DNA of 64,000 bases, from positions 156,558,741 through 156,622,740 of the forward strand of contig CM043945.1 in assembly GCA_014529385.2 (NCBI GenBank), in the 5' to 3' direction. A program made the position numbers and the translations under genes. The stretch comes from Adiantum capillus-veneris (Eukaryota; Streptophyta; Polypodiopsida; Polypodiales; Pteridaceae). Below, one piece after another: positions 54,793 through 64,000 of the stretch. Below the pieces are notes generated by a model. That model made no database searches. It was not told the DNA's origin and worked only from the letters and a program-made list of their open reading frames with translations. The stretch's first letter is position 1, and each line of letters starts with the position of its first letter.

Positions 54793-55041
54793 GTGTGTCT
54801 ATTTGTAGCATTTAAATTAGTGATAGTGTACCCTTCCTTCTCGCTTGTATGGCTAAGGGATTCTCCTCTTTTGCGTCCTAGTTCACTCTCTAACTAGGTG
54901 GTGCCCCTATCTTATTTGGGTTTGGCTGTGGGTTGGTTTTTGTGTTGTGCTTGTGGTTGCCCCTGCCCCAATTGAGCAGCACGGGTGCCTTGAGGGGTGT
55001 TTAGAGGTCGCCTCTCTTGTTGCCCGCCCCGGACCGCCTCA
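53058..55041 (+). repeat. 3' LTR of element B, right part
   Basis: Matches 39284-41187. It has a GT run (about 54728-54790) much longer than its sister at 40918, and an extra stretch of about 60 bp near 53880-53940. Ends CCGCCTCA, followed by CTAG. Confidence 0.9.
54728..54790. repeat. (TG)n microsatellite
   Basis: About 28-30 TG units with one TTT interruption, inside the 3' LTR of element B. Confidence 0.95.
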
Positions 55042-55045
55042 CTAG

Positions 55046-55138
55046 GTGGTGGCCCTATTGTGTACCTCTCATGATGAGGCCATTGTGCATAGTCTTGGTG
55101 TAGAGGCCACCCGGTCTGTTTTGCACTGCCACCTCTCA
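55046..55138 (+). repeat. 5' LTR of element E, right part
   Basis: The 93 bp after the CTAG duplicate, ending CCACCTCTCA before a primer site. Continues 28377-29861. Confidence 0.55.
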
Positions 55139-55140
55139 TT

Positions 55141-55158
55141 TGGTGCACCCTCTGAGAA
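55141..55158 (+). promoter_or_regulatory. Primer binding site of element E
   Basis: TGGTGCACCCTCTGAGAA, two bases after the LTR end; a diverged form of the A/B/F site. Confidence 0.6.
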
Positions 55159-56198
55159 GGGCTTTGCAAAGACCTTCAACCAACAAAGAGTAGCAATGCA
55201 TACCATCAATCATGGACAAGTGGCTACAAAATTTTTCAAATTGGAGGACTAAAAAGGAGGAAATTGTAGAAGCACCCAAGGCCTTCATCGAAGTGCTACT
55301 ACTAGGTTGTAGCGTCATTGATATTGAAGAGGTAAGCTCCCCATATCACAATTCTCGTGCTAATCGTAAATCAAGAGCATAAAGAGAGAGGGCTACAAAA
55401 TGTCATCACTGCTGTCAAATAAAGAATTTTGTTAATGAGTACAGATAGAGGAGGTGAATAAAAAACCATGAGTTTTGCTCTTGGGAACCGCATTATCACT
55501 CTCACATCACTCAGATTTTGTGTAGCACCAAGTGTTTTCTCTCCAACGGTCAGAGAAGAGTTTTCAACTACATCAACCACAAAGTCCAAGCCACAAAGCC
55601 TAAATCATTTGGTGGAAGCAAGTGGGCCTACGCGCTCTCTAGGCCTAGAGAGTTTAAGTCAAGTATGACCACCCAAGCATTGCCGCCGTATGTAGAATGG
55701 AAAGACGATTGAAGTAGACTCTTCTCGCCCAGTCTGTTTTGAATTCAATGTGGAGGATTATGTGTACTTCAACAAGAGGTAGAGGCTTGTGGTGAAGGTC
55801 GCACCTTGTCAAAACTTAAGATGTGCAACTTTAGTGGTTAAAGCCTTGTCCTACACCTAACATAGATAATAACAAATAGGCTAGAAGTCTTTCCTTTTTG
55901 TTTCTTGCAACACATGCATGTAAACGTGTACATTAATAGGAAGATATTCTACCATCAAAAGATTACTTTCCTATTTTGATTAGAGATGCTTGATGAAATC
56001 CTTACATCCCCACATCCCATCATCTTGCCCATTCCTGATTACTACCACTCTCTTGATGTAAGCATCTTTATTCTATTCTAGCCTTGTGCTCTTCTTAGCT
56101 CCTAATCAAGTTTTTCACCCATGTATAAACCTTTATGAATCACTAACATTCCAAAATAAAAATAAATTTGTGAATTGTCTGCTCATTGATTTACTACC
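55159..56198 (+). other. Leader of element E
   Basis: About 1 kb without a convincing gene; small frames only. A protein-like KKGGNCRSTQGLHRSATTRL-type reading near 55250 is not recognised. Confidence 0.4.
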
Positions 56199-56652
56199 AT
56201 GGAAAGTGTCTCTTTTCTCCCATTCAATGGCAAGAAGGGAGAACACATCATTGCTGATTTTCTAGATAGCTTTGACATCACTTGTGTGGTTTCCAACAAG
56301 GATGATGACACCTTACGACTATGAATCTTTCCTCTACTAATAAAAGCAAAGGTACAATGCTTTTCCCCAAGCTACCAAGGATGCATGGGACTTACTACTT
56401 GGTGCCTTTGTGAAGAGATTTGGTGAAGGCACAACCTCAGAAAAGTTATGGCAGCTGCTAAGACAGAGTTAAAGCAGGGAGGTCTGCTAGAGTATGCCAC
56501 TTATGGATCCAAGTTTGTGGATCTGTGGGACTGATGGGTTCCCTCACTGGAGTAACATGAAGGAGCACCTAATTTCTTGAAGAAAGAATGTTTCATTGTT
56601 GGCCTGTGGTCACCGCTTAAAGAGAAGGTGAAGGGCAGATTCCTTACAACAT
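56199..56652 (+). pseudogene. Gag of element E, 5' part (decayed)
   Basis: Starts MESVSFLPFNGKKGEHIIAD, matching the opening of A's gag (FHGRSGEDAEDFLE). A stop follows at residue 42, then frame-shifted capsid pieces. One of them, ECFIVGLWSPLKEKVKGRFL, parallels GLSPWLRFEVELKR in A. The frame is cut by element F at 56653, just after the codons for TTL-. The remainder resumes at 62197. Confidence 0.7.
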
Positions 56653-58375
56653 TGGAGAGGGGGAATGGGGACCACACCCGACACACATGCAACTGCCCCT
56701 ATATAGCTTAGGGTATTCACAGCACCCATGTCCTCTCGAAAACACTTCAAAAAAGCAACTCACACTAGCAAGGCCTCACTTGCACTTCCCCCAATGCACA
56801 CACAACCAGCACAGTTGCCAGATAGCAATCACACCGGTCTTGCCTGCTTCGAGCTCTTCCACAAATTCGACACCTCTCTCTCTTTCTCTCTCACACACAC
56901 AGTGGGCTCACGGGACGCACGCACTCACACACACCGGCACCACACACCCTAGAGACGAGCAATGAAGAAAGGGGGGAAGGGGGGAAAGACGATGCCAAAA
57001 TAGGCAATCATAGCTTCTCCTTCAAAACAAAAACACATGTACAGGATCCATATGGTCTACTCATGGCCACACTATAGCCATCATGGCTTCATACAGAGGG
57101 ACACAGACCTCCCTCAAAGTTCGACTTCGTCGGCACACGCCTCGACAGAAAATCTAACTCTCCCTTCGCTTCGACAACAACTTTTCGTTTTGATAGCCTT
57201 CACTAGCTACCTCTCGTGCAAGCCTTTCGCTCTTTCGAACCGCTTCCCGGACAACACCTTGCGTGCCAACTTCGACTGTTGAACACACGAAAAAAAACCC
57301 TTTTTCTTTTTTTCCATATCCCTCCTCTTCCCCTTACTTGCCAAAAGAAAGGCCCTCCTCGAAAAAAACACGTCGCCCCTCTTTTCCCTTTTTCCTTCCC
57401 TCCTTGGTTTTTCCAAGGCAATGAAGAAAACTTCTTTTTTTGGCAATGGCGTCGGGGGCGCCACTGCCTTTGGCCTTTTTTTTCCTTGTACAGAAGCTTA
57501 CATTTTTAAACTTAGCCTTCAACTTCATTTTTCTTCTTTCCCCCTTGAGTCCATCCACCCTTTGCTTTTACCTTTACAAAACAAAAAGAGCTCAAGCATG
57601 TGATTCACGTGCCGTCAGTGCTACGTGTTCGCCCAATAAGTTCTTCGGTCATGCCACATGGGAGGTCCATCTTTTGGCTCCGCATCATGACACCTTGATA
57701 GCCTCAAATGGCGTGTCCCAAACATATAAAAGAGCATCCATGTCCCCTACGAACTGCCGACCTCGGCCAAGCATATCTCCATGCTCCAGACTCCAATTCA
57801 GGTGCCATCAACTCCGACTAGCATCACATGCTACAAACTATCCACCAGACACCTGGCGAGCTCGAGAAAACACCAAATGGCACGTTTCCTAATGTGGCTC
57901 CCAACCGCCTCGAAACTGGCCCCTATCAAAACTTGACTGTCCATAACTTTCCACCTAGAAGCACGATTCTCAATCCGAAAAGACCGGCATGCTCCACAAC
58001 TCAAGCACTTCCCGTGTATGATTTCACACGCGCCGTGACCAACCACATGTGCGCGCCCAATCTGGTAAGGATCTGCAAACGTATCCCACTTTAACTTGCC
58101 ATATCTTGCACATCCGGGCTCCGTTTGACGAGCCGCCTGGACCTGCTCGAAAAACACATCAAGCACCACATTTTGGCACACAAAACCATCACTTCGAACC
58201 CATGAGGCCACCATCCAATTTAGCGCCTGGCAGCAAACCATCGGCCTAAAAAGCCACATCAAACCTACATTTCCACATCCACCTCAATGCAGCCACACTT
58301 CATAGCCGCATTATCACCATACCATGCACCAGCTTGCATATATATCATTGCATGGGCCATCTTCTATCGTTGACA
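56653..58375 (-). repeat. 3' LTR of element F
   Basis: Direct copy of 60462-62192 with numerous substitutions and small indels. Confidence 0.88.
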
Positions 58376-58397
58376 GGATTTGGTTGTACCATCATTG

Positions 58398-58408
58398 CCC
58401 ACCCCCTT
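58398..58408 (-). promoter_or_regulatory. Polypurine tract of element F
   Basis: On the minus strand AAGGGGGTGGG, about 22 bp before the 3' LTR; nearly the same as A's tract. Confidence 0.55.
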
Positions 58409-58577
58409 GTTGAAAATTTATGTTCAACCGGAAACAGGCTTATTGCACTAAAAAAACTGCCACACCAAAAAAAACTCTCTGCACATCACAAAATCACCTA
58501 ACATATGTACAAAACCTGGCATCTGCTACCCGCTTCCTTTGTTCATGCGGTTGCCCAACCCCTTGCTTTACGTGCCA

Positions 58578-59775
58578 TCATCCACCTGGATCAAACACCT
58601 CGCATTGATCCCCTCCATCCACCTTCCACAACCTCCCATAGTGTTGCATCCCAACGCATAGCCAATCATCCACATAATTTACCCTTGGCATGCTTCCATC
58701 TCTCCAAGCATCCATAGGCATACTATTCACTTCCAAAAAAACACCATCAAAAGCATCACCGCTTCCATTAGACATATCATCATTGACACGAAACATACCA
58801 TGCCCTCCCTCCCAACCATATAGCGCAAGATCCTCCTCAAGAAAATCTTGTACCTGCTCTCGACAGCCCACTGCACAGCCGCTTTTATCAGCATCCCTTT
58901 CAACTACCATTCACAAATCCCTTTAGAAAGCTCGGACACAATCTGGGAATCCGTATTCTCTGCCACCATAGAGTGCACTTGCTGCATAGGAAGCACCTCT
59001 ATCTTTGGCTCAATGCTTGCTTTCTCATCTGCATTGCACTCAATCCCAACATCATCAAGATTTCCCTCATCAATTCGCCCTTCAAGGTCGATAAGCACCA
59101 CTTGCTTGTCGGCTTCCATCCCTTGCTCTTCAAGCATCTCTTCTACTGCTGCATCATGCTCCATCAAGGAGGAGAGAAATTTGTCCTGTATCGCCTCATT
59201 TCTCCCATAGGCGAGGTTGCTCCATCTCTTTTGGCAAAGTTTTGCACCTGTTGTACCACTATGGCACAGTTCACTACCACTTTCATCAACATGGCCATTA
59301 ACATGGCAACGCACATCACCTTCACCTGCATATCACGACCTGTAGGCTCGAGATCGTCCACTTGGTCTCCATTGAACATATCGGTTTTCATTTCACCCTG
59401 CTCTTCACACACATCCCTCGTATCTCTACTCACGTGCAAGAGATAGAACTCATAATACCTTGACTAAGAGGACTCGGTCTCCCAACTCGTGTTAGCGTTC
59501 ATAGAGCTACTATCACTCGACCCAATCTCTTCCTCTGTCTCAAGCTCATGAATCTCCCTTAGCTTCATTGCTTCAATGTCATTTGCAAACCGCACTCTTT
59601 GACCTTTACCACACTTCAATGGAGCTTCTAAAACCACACTTGAACTTGGCAGCACATCCTTTGCCCGATCTAGAACCTCCTGTACATCCTCTACAATTGG
59701 AGTTGCTCTAGACAACATCTTCGGCATAGGAACCACCCTGTCTCTCTGTATCCACAAGTGGTTCTTCTCGCACAT
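58578..59775 (-). pseudogene. Acidic tail frames of element F
   Basis: Three minus-strand open pieces: 59464-59775, 58904-59314 and 58578-58910. They are rich in Asp and Glu (LETEEEIG; MLEEQGMEADKQ; LEGRIDEGNLDDVG) and lie 3' of the gag. They match the gag-plus-acidic-tail layout of A and B, though frames are broken. No zinc knuckle, protease or RT is seen. Confidence 0.55.
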
Positions 59776-59829
59776 GTACTTCTCTTTGCACGGCTACCAC
59801 CGCATCACATTGTCTTGGCATCACAGCGC

Positions 59830-60430
59830 CTTGCAAAGCCTACCTAGCCTCGCGCTTCTTCAATATTTTTTTGGTCCGCCATTTCGCTAGAGCTACTGCC
59901 TCCTCATATGAAACCGGGCTATCTATCTCCACTGTATCTCGCACTTCTTCATCCAAGAGTTTACTCAATTTCAAAAAACTGGCATTTTATGCAGCAATTA
60001 CCTTTATCAACTTTCCCCAAAGTACCTCAAACTCCCATAGGAACGCTTGAAAATCCGCTTCCAAGCCTTGCTTCAAATTGTCCAGCCTTCTCTTTACTTC
60101 ATCCAACTGTGCATCTGCTACATATTTGCTTCCAAAGCCGCTTCCAGTGCTTCATGATCCATCTTTTCGTCATTAGGCAGGCCATCGAACCATAGCCTCG
60201 CTTTACCACAAACTAGGAGAGGAAACATCTGTACCGCACCTTCTTCACTCGACAAACCGCTTTCCAGCATGAACAACGCATAGTCTTGGAGCCAGGTTCC
60301 TACATCTCCGACCCCAGTGAAAATGGGAAATCCCGTCCAAGCTATTACTTCTCTAGTAGCAAAAACTGGTCTTCAAAGTCCGCACCTTTGGCATCACCAA
60401 AATCATCGATTTGTCTTCAAACAGGAGCAT
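59830..60430 (-). pseudogene. Gag of element F
   Basis: The minus strand reads VGDVGTWLQDYALFMLESGL, then FPLLVCGKARLWFDGLPNDE (near 60150-60250) and SPVSYEEAVALAKWRTKKI (near 59880-59930). The last segment is the counterpart of PESFEDAICIAKHKEW in A and PSTFEEAVTIARRK in B. Frame breaks and stops lie between. It would form particles; this copy is defective. Confidence 0.7.
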
Positions 60431-60438
60431 CAGTGCGC

Positions 60439-60456
60439 TCCTCAGTGGGGGCACCA
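60439..60456 (-). promoter_or_regulatory. Primer binding site of element F
   Basis: Minus strand TGGTGCCCCCACTGAGGA, five bases after the 5' LTR; same type as A, B and E. Confidence 0.75.
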
Positions 60457-60461
60457 GAAGA

Positions 60462-62192
60462 TAGAGAGGGGGAATGGAACACACCCGACACACACGCAGC
60501 TGCCCCTATATAGCTCAGGATATTCACAGCACCCCTGTCCTCTCGAAAACACCTTCATAAAAGCAACTCACACTAGCAAGGCCTCGCTTGCACTTCGCCC
60601 AATGCACACACAACCTGCACAGTCGCTAGACAGCAATCACACCGGTCTTGTCCGCTTCCAGCTCTTCCACGAATCGACACCTCTCTCTCTTTCTCTCTCA
60701 CACACACTGGGGGCCCGGGGGACGCATGCGCTCACATACACTGGCACCACACACCCTAGAGACACACAAAGAAGAAAGGGAGGAAGGGAGGAAAGACGAC
60801 GCCAAAATCGACAATCATAGCTTCTCCTTCAAAACAAAAACACATGTCCAAGATCCATATGGTCTACTCATGGCCGTACTATAGCCATCACGGCTCCATA
60901 TAGAGGGGCACAGACCTCCCTCAAAGTTTGACTTCATCGGCACACACCTCGATAGAGAATCTAACTCTCCCTTTGCTTTGACAACAACTTTTCGTTTTGA
61001 TAGCCTTCACTAGCTACCTCTCTTGCAAGCCCTTTGCTCTTTCAAGGCGCTTCCCGGACAACACCTTGCGTGCCGGCTTCGACTGTTGAGCACACAAAAA
61101 AAAACCCTTCTTCTTTTTTTCCATATCCCTCCTCTTCCCCTCCCTTGCCAAAAGAAAGGCCATCCTCGAAAAAAAACTCGTCGCCCCTCTTTCCCCTTTT
61201 TCCTTCCCCAAGGCAATGAAGAAAACTTCTTTTTTTGGCAATGGCGCCCGGGCTACTACCTTTGGCTTTTTTTTCCTTACTCAAGCTAACATTTTTAAAC
61301 TTAGCCTTAAACTTCATTTTTCTTCTTTCCCCCTTGAGTCCAGCCACCCTTTGCTTTTACCTTTACAAAACAAAAAGAGCTCAAGCATGTGATTCACGTG
61401 CCGTCAGTGCTACGTGTTGGGCGTCAGTGCTACGTGTTTGCCCAATAAGTTCTTCAGTCATGCCACATGGGAGATCCACCTTTCAACTCCACATCATGAC
61501 GCTTCGATAGCCTCAAACGACGTGTCCCAAACATAGGAAAAAGCATCCGATCATCCACGTTCCCTACGAACTGCCGACCTCGGCCAAACATATCTCCATG
61601 CTCTAGACTCTGATTCAGGTGTTGTCGACTCGCACTAGCATCACATGCTTCATACTACCCACCAGACACCTGGCGAGCTCGAGAAAACACCAAATGGCGC
61701 ATTTCCCAATGCGGCTCTCAACCGCCTCGAAACTGGCCCCTGTCAAAACTTGAATGTCCATAACTTTCCACCTAGACGCCCGATTCTCAATCCAAAAAGA
61801 CCGGCGTGCTCCACAACTCAAGCACTTCCCGTGTATGATTTCACACCCGCCTTGACCAACCACCTGTGCCCGCCCAATCTAGCGAGGATCTACAAACGCA
61901 TCCCACTTCAACTTGCAATATCTTGCACATCCGGGCTCCGTTTGACGAGCTGCCTGGACCTGCTCGAAAAACACATCAAGCCCCACATTTCGGCACACAA
62001 AACCATCACTTCGGACAGATGAGGCCACCATCAAATTTAGCGCCTGGCAGCATACCATCGGCGTAAAAAGACACATCAAACCTATATTTCCACATCCACC
62101 TCAATGCAGCCACACTTCATAGCCTCACTATCACCAGACCATGCACCAGCTCGCATATATATCACTGCATGGGCCATCTTCTACTGTCGACA
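60462..62192 (-). repeat. 5' LTR of element F
   Basis: Begins (minus strand) TGTCGACAGTAG and ends CCCCCTCTCTA; the final TA is CA in the 3' copy, as a C-to-T change would give. Confidence 0.88.
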
Positions 62193-62196
62193 GCAT

Positions 62197-63037
62197 TTGT
62201 CTGTATGAACGTATGAGTTGACAGTGGAAGTAGCCCGCCTTAAAGAAAAGAATCTGTGCATGCAAGCAAGAGTCAACAAGTCAAAGGAATCAATCTCAGT
62301 CCGACTAACCCCAATAACTGCAACAACTTCTCAGAGAACCCAACAACAAGAGGCATCAGAAGAGCAACAAGACCTATTGAGTAGCATCACTACTTAGCTT
62401 GAGAATTTATCTGTGCTTTTAATGCAATAAGGGCATGCACACAATCTCAATCAAGAGAAAGGGAGAGGACAATGAAGGTAAAACCAAGAATACCACTGCT
62501 ATAATTCTGGGGAAGATGGCCATGGAATTTATTACTGCCCACACCCAAGGAGGCATAATTTTAACAGAGGAGCCATACAAAATCTGATTTCACCACCAAG
62601 AGTAAGACCACCACCACCAAAGGCACCACAACAAGCACCACCTGTGAAAATTGTACAACCACCCGTTCAACCACATCCACCACCACCACCACAACCTCTC
62701 ATTCCACCCTTACCTCCACCACTAGATGGCAACCAGGCAATAAGTGTCATCAGTCTTGAAGGTAAGGGAAAGGAGAAAGTGGAGGAGGATATGAAGGGAG
62801 TTGAAAAAGGTAAGACCAAGTTTCAAGGAGTAGATGCCATGGGGGTAGAGTGCGCTAGGCATGGTGAATCTTCCCAAAAGGAAGAAAAGATGAAAAATAA
62901 AGGGGAATCTAGCAAAAAGACGTCCAAGTCACGACCTAAAATTGATATAGTAGATTTCTCTTTGGGTGAATGTTTTAAACCATATGATTTGGTTCAAGAT
63001 ATTTTTGTGCAGGGCCCAAAAATCACATGGCCCTAGT
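62197..63037 (+). pseudogene. Gag of element E, 3' part with zinc knuckle and Pro-rich linker
   Basis: Resumes after element F with VEVARLKEKNLCMQARVNKS. A zinc knuckle at 62497-62538 reads CYNSGEDGHGIYYC, where the second Cys of CX2CX4HX4C is Ser (TCT for TGT). A run of Pro follows (about 62640-62730), then a Lys/Glu-rich linker, ending with FVQGPKITWP at a TAG. Two stops lie between 62390 and 62490. Gag in this position binds RNA; the Ser change would weaken the knuckle. Confidence 0.7.
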
Positions 63038-63092
63038 TACCCCACCTAGCACCTGGGGTGAGGAGATAATGGACAAAGATGGTTAGCACGAG

Positions 63093-63758
63093 ATGACCAA
63101 AGCCAAAGATAGCTGGGGCTATCTTTGGGAGAATCTAGATGACATACTACCAGTGATGGATGCTCACATCAAAGGGCAACACATCTCCAATATCTACATC
63201 GATGGTGGCACACAAATATGCATCATGAGTGAAAAAATGATGCACCATCTGGGTTTAGAGGAGAGTAGGCCAGCACCATGCCGAGCCAAAATGACAAATA
63301 ATGTAAACGTTCAATGTGTTGGTGTTATAAGTGCGGTTAGGATAAAGGTGTTCAGCACCAAGTTAGAGGTGGACGTCTTTGTCATGCCACACAAAGGGGA
63401 GGGCTATCCTATCATTCTAGGGAGGACTTGGCTTATGGCTATGAGAGCTAAGCAGGACTGGGACACCAGCATAATCCAGATGAAGGATGCCAAAGGGAAG
63501 CCAATACTTTATGACATGAAGATAGTTCAGCAACACGACATGGATCTAGAAACCTCTATGGATGAGTTTTCTAGTAGTGACTCTTCAACCACTTCAGAGG
63601 AGGAGTCAACAGTAATTGAAGAAAGCGACAGTAGCATTGAGGTGATGGGGGTCATTCTCAAAGACCCTATGAGGATGGAGCAACCTTATGCATCATCATC
63701 GAACCAAGGGGAGACACTAGGTATACAACCTCTGGTAGAAGCAAGTAAGCTACATTGA
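63093..63758 (+). CDS. Retropepsin-type protease and acidic linker (element E)
   Basis: A 221-residue open stretch. Active site IYIDGGTQICIM (Asp at residue 37, 63201-63203). The C-terminal landmark is GYPIILGRTWLMAM and the end is KQDWDTSIIQM. The IDGG form is usual in plant gypsy proteases. Residues about 150-190 are Ser/Glu/Asp-rich linker (SSSDSSTTSEEEST). It is one phase off from the gag part, so a frameshift lies between 63037 and 63093. It would cleave the polyprotein. Confidence 0.7.
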   Translation: MTKAKDSWGYLWENLDDILPVMDAHIKGQHISNIYIDGGTQICIMSEKMMHHLGLEESRPAPCRAKMTNNVNVQCVGVISAVRIKVFSTKLEVDVFVMPHKGEGYPIILGRTWLMAMRAKQDWDTSIIQMKDAKGKPILYDMKIVQQHDMDLETSMDEFSSSDSSTTSEEESTVIEESDSSIEVMGVILKDPMRMEQPYASSSNQGETLGIQPLVEASKLH

Positions 63759-64000
63759 ATGCTCTCTAGTGAGTTGTGTGGGAAGGAGCGTGAAGATTAT
63801 ATTTTGATGCTAAGTAATTTTACCACATTGTTCATTAAAAATATGATAAAATCACTGGCATCACAGTAGTTCAACATCACATTAGGCTTAAGAAGTGAAG
63901 TAAACCCCTATAATGCAAAAGCTCAAACGATTAGGAGTAATTTAACAAGACACCTTGATCAAAGAGATAAGGAGAATCCTAGAACCAGGTTTCATCTATC
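63759..64000 (+). pseudogene. Lead-in to reverse transcriptase of element E, cut by window edge
   Basis: Pieces in shifting frames: ...EDYILMLSNFTTLFIK, then QHHIRLKK (near 63870), and at the very end IKEIRRILEPGFIY (about 63958-63999). This last segment matches the opening of the RT palm in gypsy elements. The rest lies outside the window. Confidence 0.65.

Larger units (their letters stand above)
29862..55041 (+). mobile_element. Element B: gag-only LTR retrotransposon hosting elements D and C
   Basis: LTRs start TGATAGCC and end CGCCTCA. The 5' LTR is 29862-30064 plus 38822-41187, split by D. The 3' LTR is 43584-44244 plus 53058-55041, split by C. CTAG flanks both ends (29858-29861, 55042-55045), a 4-bp target duplication. 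The primer site is at 41192 and the polypurine tract at 43570. The 2.4-kb internal part encodes gag and one unknown frame only, so the element is non-autonomous. It sits in the LTR of element E. Confidence 0.9.
56653..62192 (-). mobile_element. Element F: gag-only LTR retrotransposon on the minus strand
   Basis: LTRs at 56653-58375 (3' LTR, 1723 bp) and 60462-62192 (5' LTR, 1731 bp), read on the minus strand, start TGTC and end CCCCCTCTC[C/T]A. The flanks ACAT (56649-56652) and GCAT (62193-62196) fit a 4-bp target duplicate with one change. The primer site is at 60456 and the polypurine tract at 58398-58408. The internal 2.1 kb has gag plus acidic frames only. It interrupts element E's gag. 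LTRs differ at many sites, so it is older than A, C and D. Confidence 0.85.
28377..64000 (+). mobile_element. Element E: host Ty3/gypsy retrotransposon carrying nested B, C, D and F, cut by window edge
   Basis: The 5' LTR is inferred at 28377-29861 plus 55046-55138, interrupted by B. The primer site is at 55141. Gag begins at 56199, is split by F (56653-62192), resumes at 62197 and has a zinc knuckle at 62497. A protease follows at 63093, and the last visible codons read IKEIRRILEPGFIY, the lead-in to RT. The order gag-protease-RT is that of Ty3/gypsy. Stops and shifts are frequent, so this copy is old. It is the only member of the A/B/E/F group here with pol. Confidence 0.7.

Noticed and set aside
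57203-61347. Basic Lys/Arg-rich frames near 57.3 and 61.1 kb as nuclear proteins
   Set aside because: They lie in purine/pyrimidine-rich parts of F's two LTRs and are translated from simple sequence.

Overview
This window reads as nuclear DNA of a land plant with a large, repeat-rich genome. Almost everything recognisable is LTR-retrotransposon, mostly Ty3/gypsy, piled up by insertion into insertion. I found no host gene, rRNA, tRNA or organellar gene. Protein style (plant chromovirus pol, gypsy gag with zinc knuckles, one Ty1/copia relic) fits any vascular plant. A fern or other non-flowering plant is my guess, but the window does not decide it.

Left part (1-28 kb). A decayed minus-strand element (K) runs off the left edge; upstream of its reading frame lies an array of seven 24-bp palindromic boxes spaced about 280 bp apart (2392-4125). 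Next come a minus-strand retropepsin fragment with a Trp-rich tail (6.0-7.0 kb) and a degenerate minus-strand gypsy element (G) with integrase, RNase H, a deleted reverse transcriptase, a mutated protease and a gag (7.1-19.6 kb). G is split by an intact-ended gag-only element (A, 13825-18702). A short-LTR, internally deleted Ty1/copia element (H, from 19594) follows. Then comes a second minus-strand frame (I, 22.6-26.3 kb) with a gag zinc knuckle and a coiled coil, again preceded on its 5' side by a palindromic-box array (26441-27441).

Right part (28-64 kb). The outermost unit is gypsy element E (+ strand): LTR from about 28377, primer binding site at 55141, gag, protease, and the first codons of reverse transcriptase at the right edge. 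Gag-only element B (29862-55041) sits in E's LTR. Gag-protease element D (30065-38816) sits in B's 5' LTR, and chromovirus C (44245-53052) in B's 3' LTR. Gag-only element F (56653-62192, minus strand) sits inside E's gag. Target-site duplications are visible for A (CCGT), B (CTAG), C (CACCA) and D (TGGCC), and imperfectly for F (ACAT/GCAT).

How the parts relate. A, B, E and F share one primer-binding-site type (TGG[C/T]GC[C/A]CC...GAG), and A, B and F show 4-bp rather than 5-bp target duplications. E alone carries pol, so A, B and F look like non-autonomous passengers of an E-like machinery, with gag followed by a long acidic tail. D and G share shortened zinc knuckles (CX2CX3HX4C), which suggests G-like elements could have served D. 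C is the youngest: its two 1626-bp LTRs differ at only about eight positions by eye.
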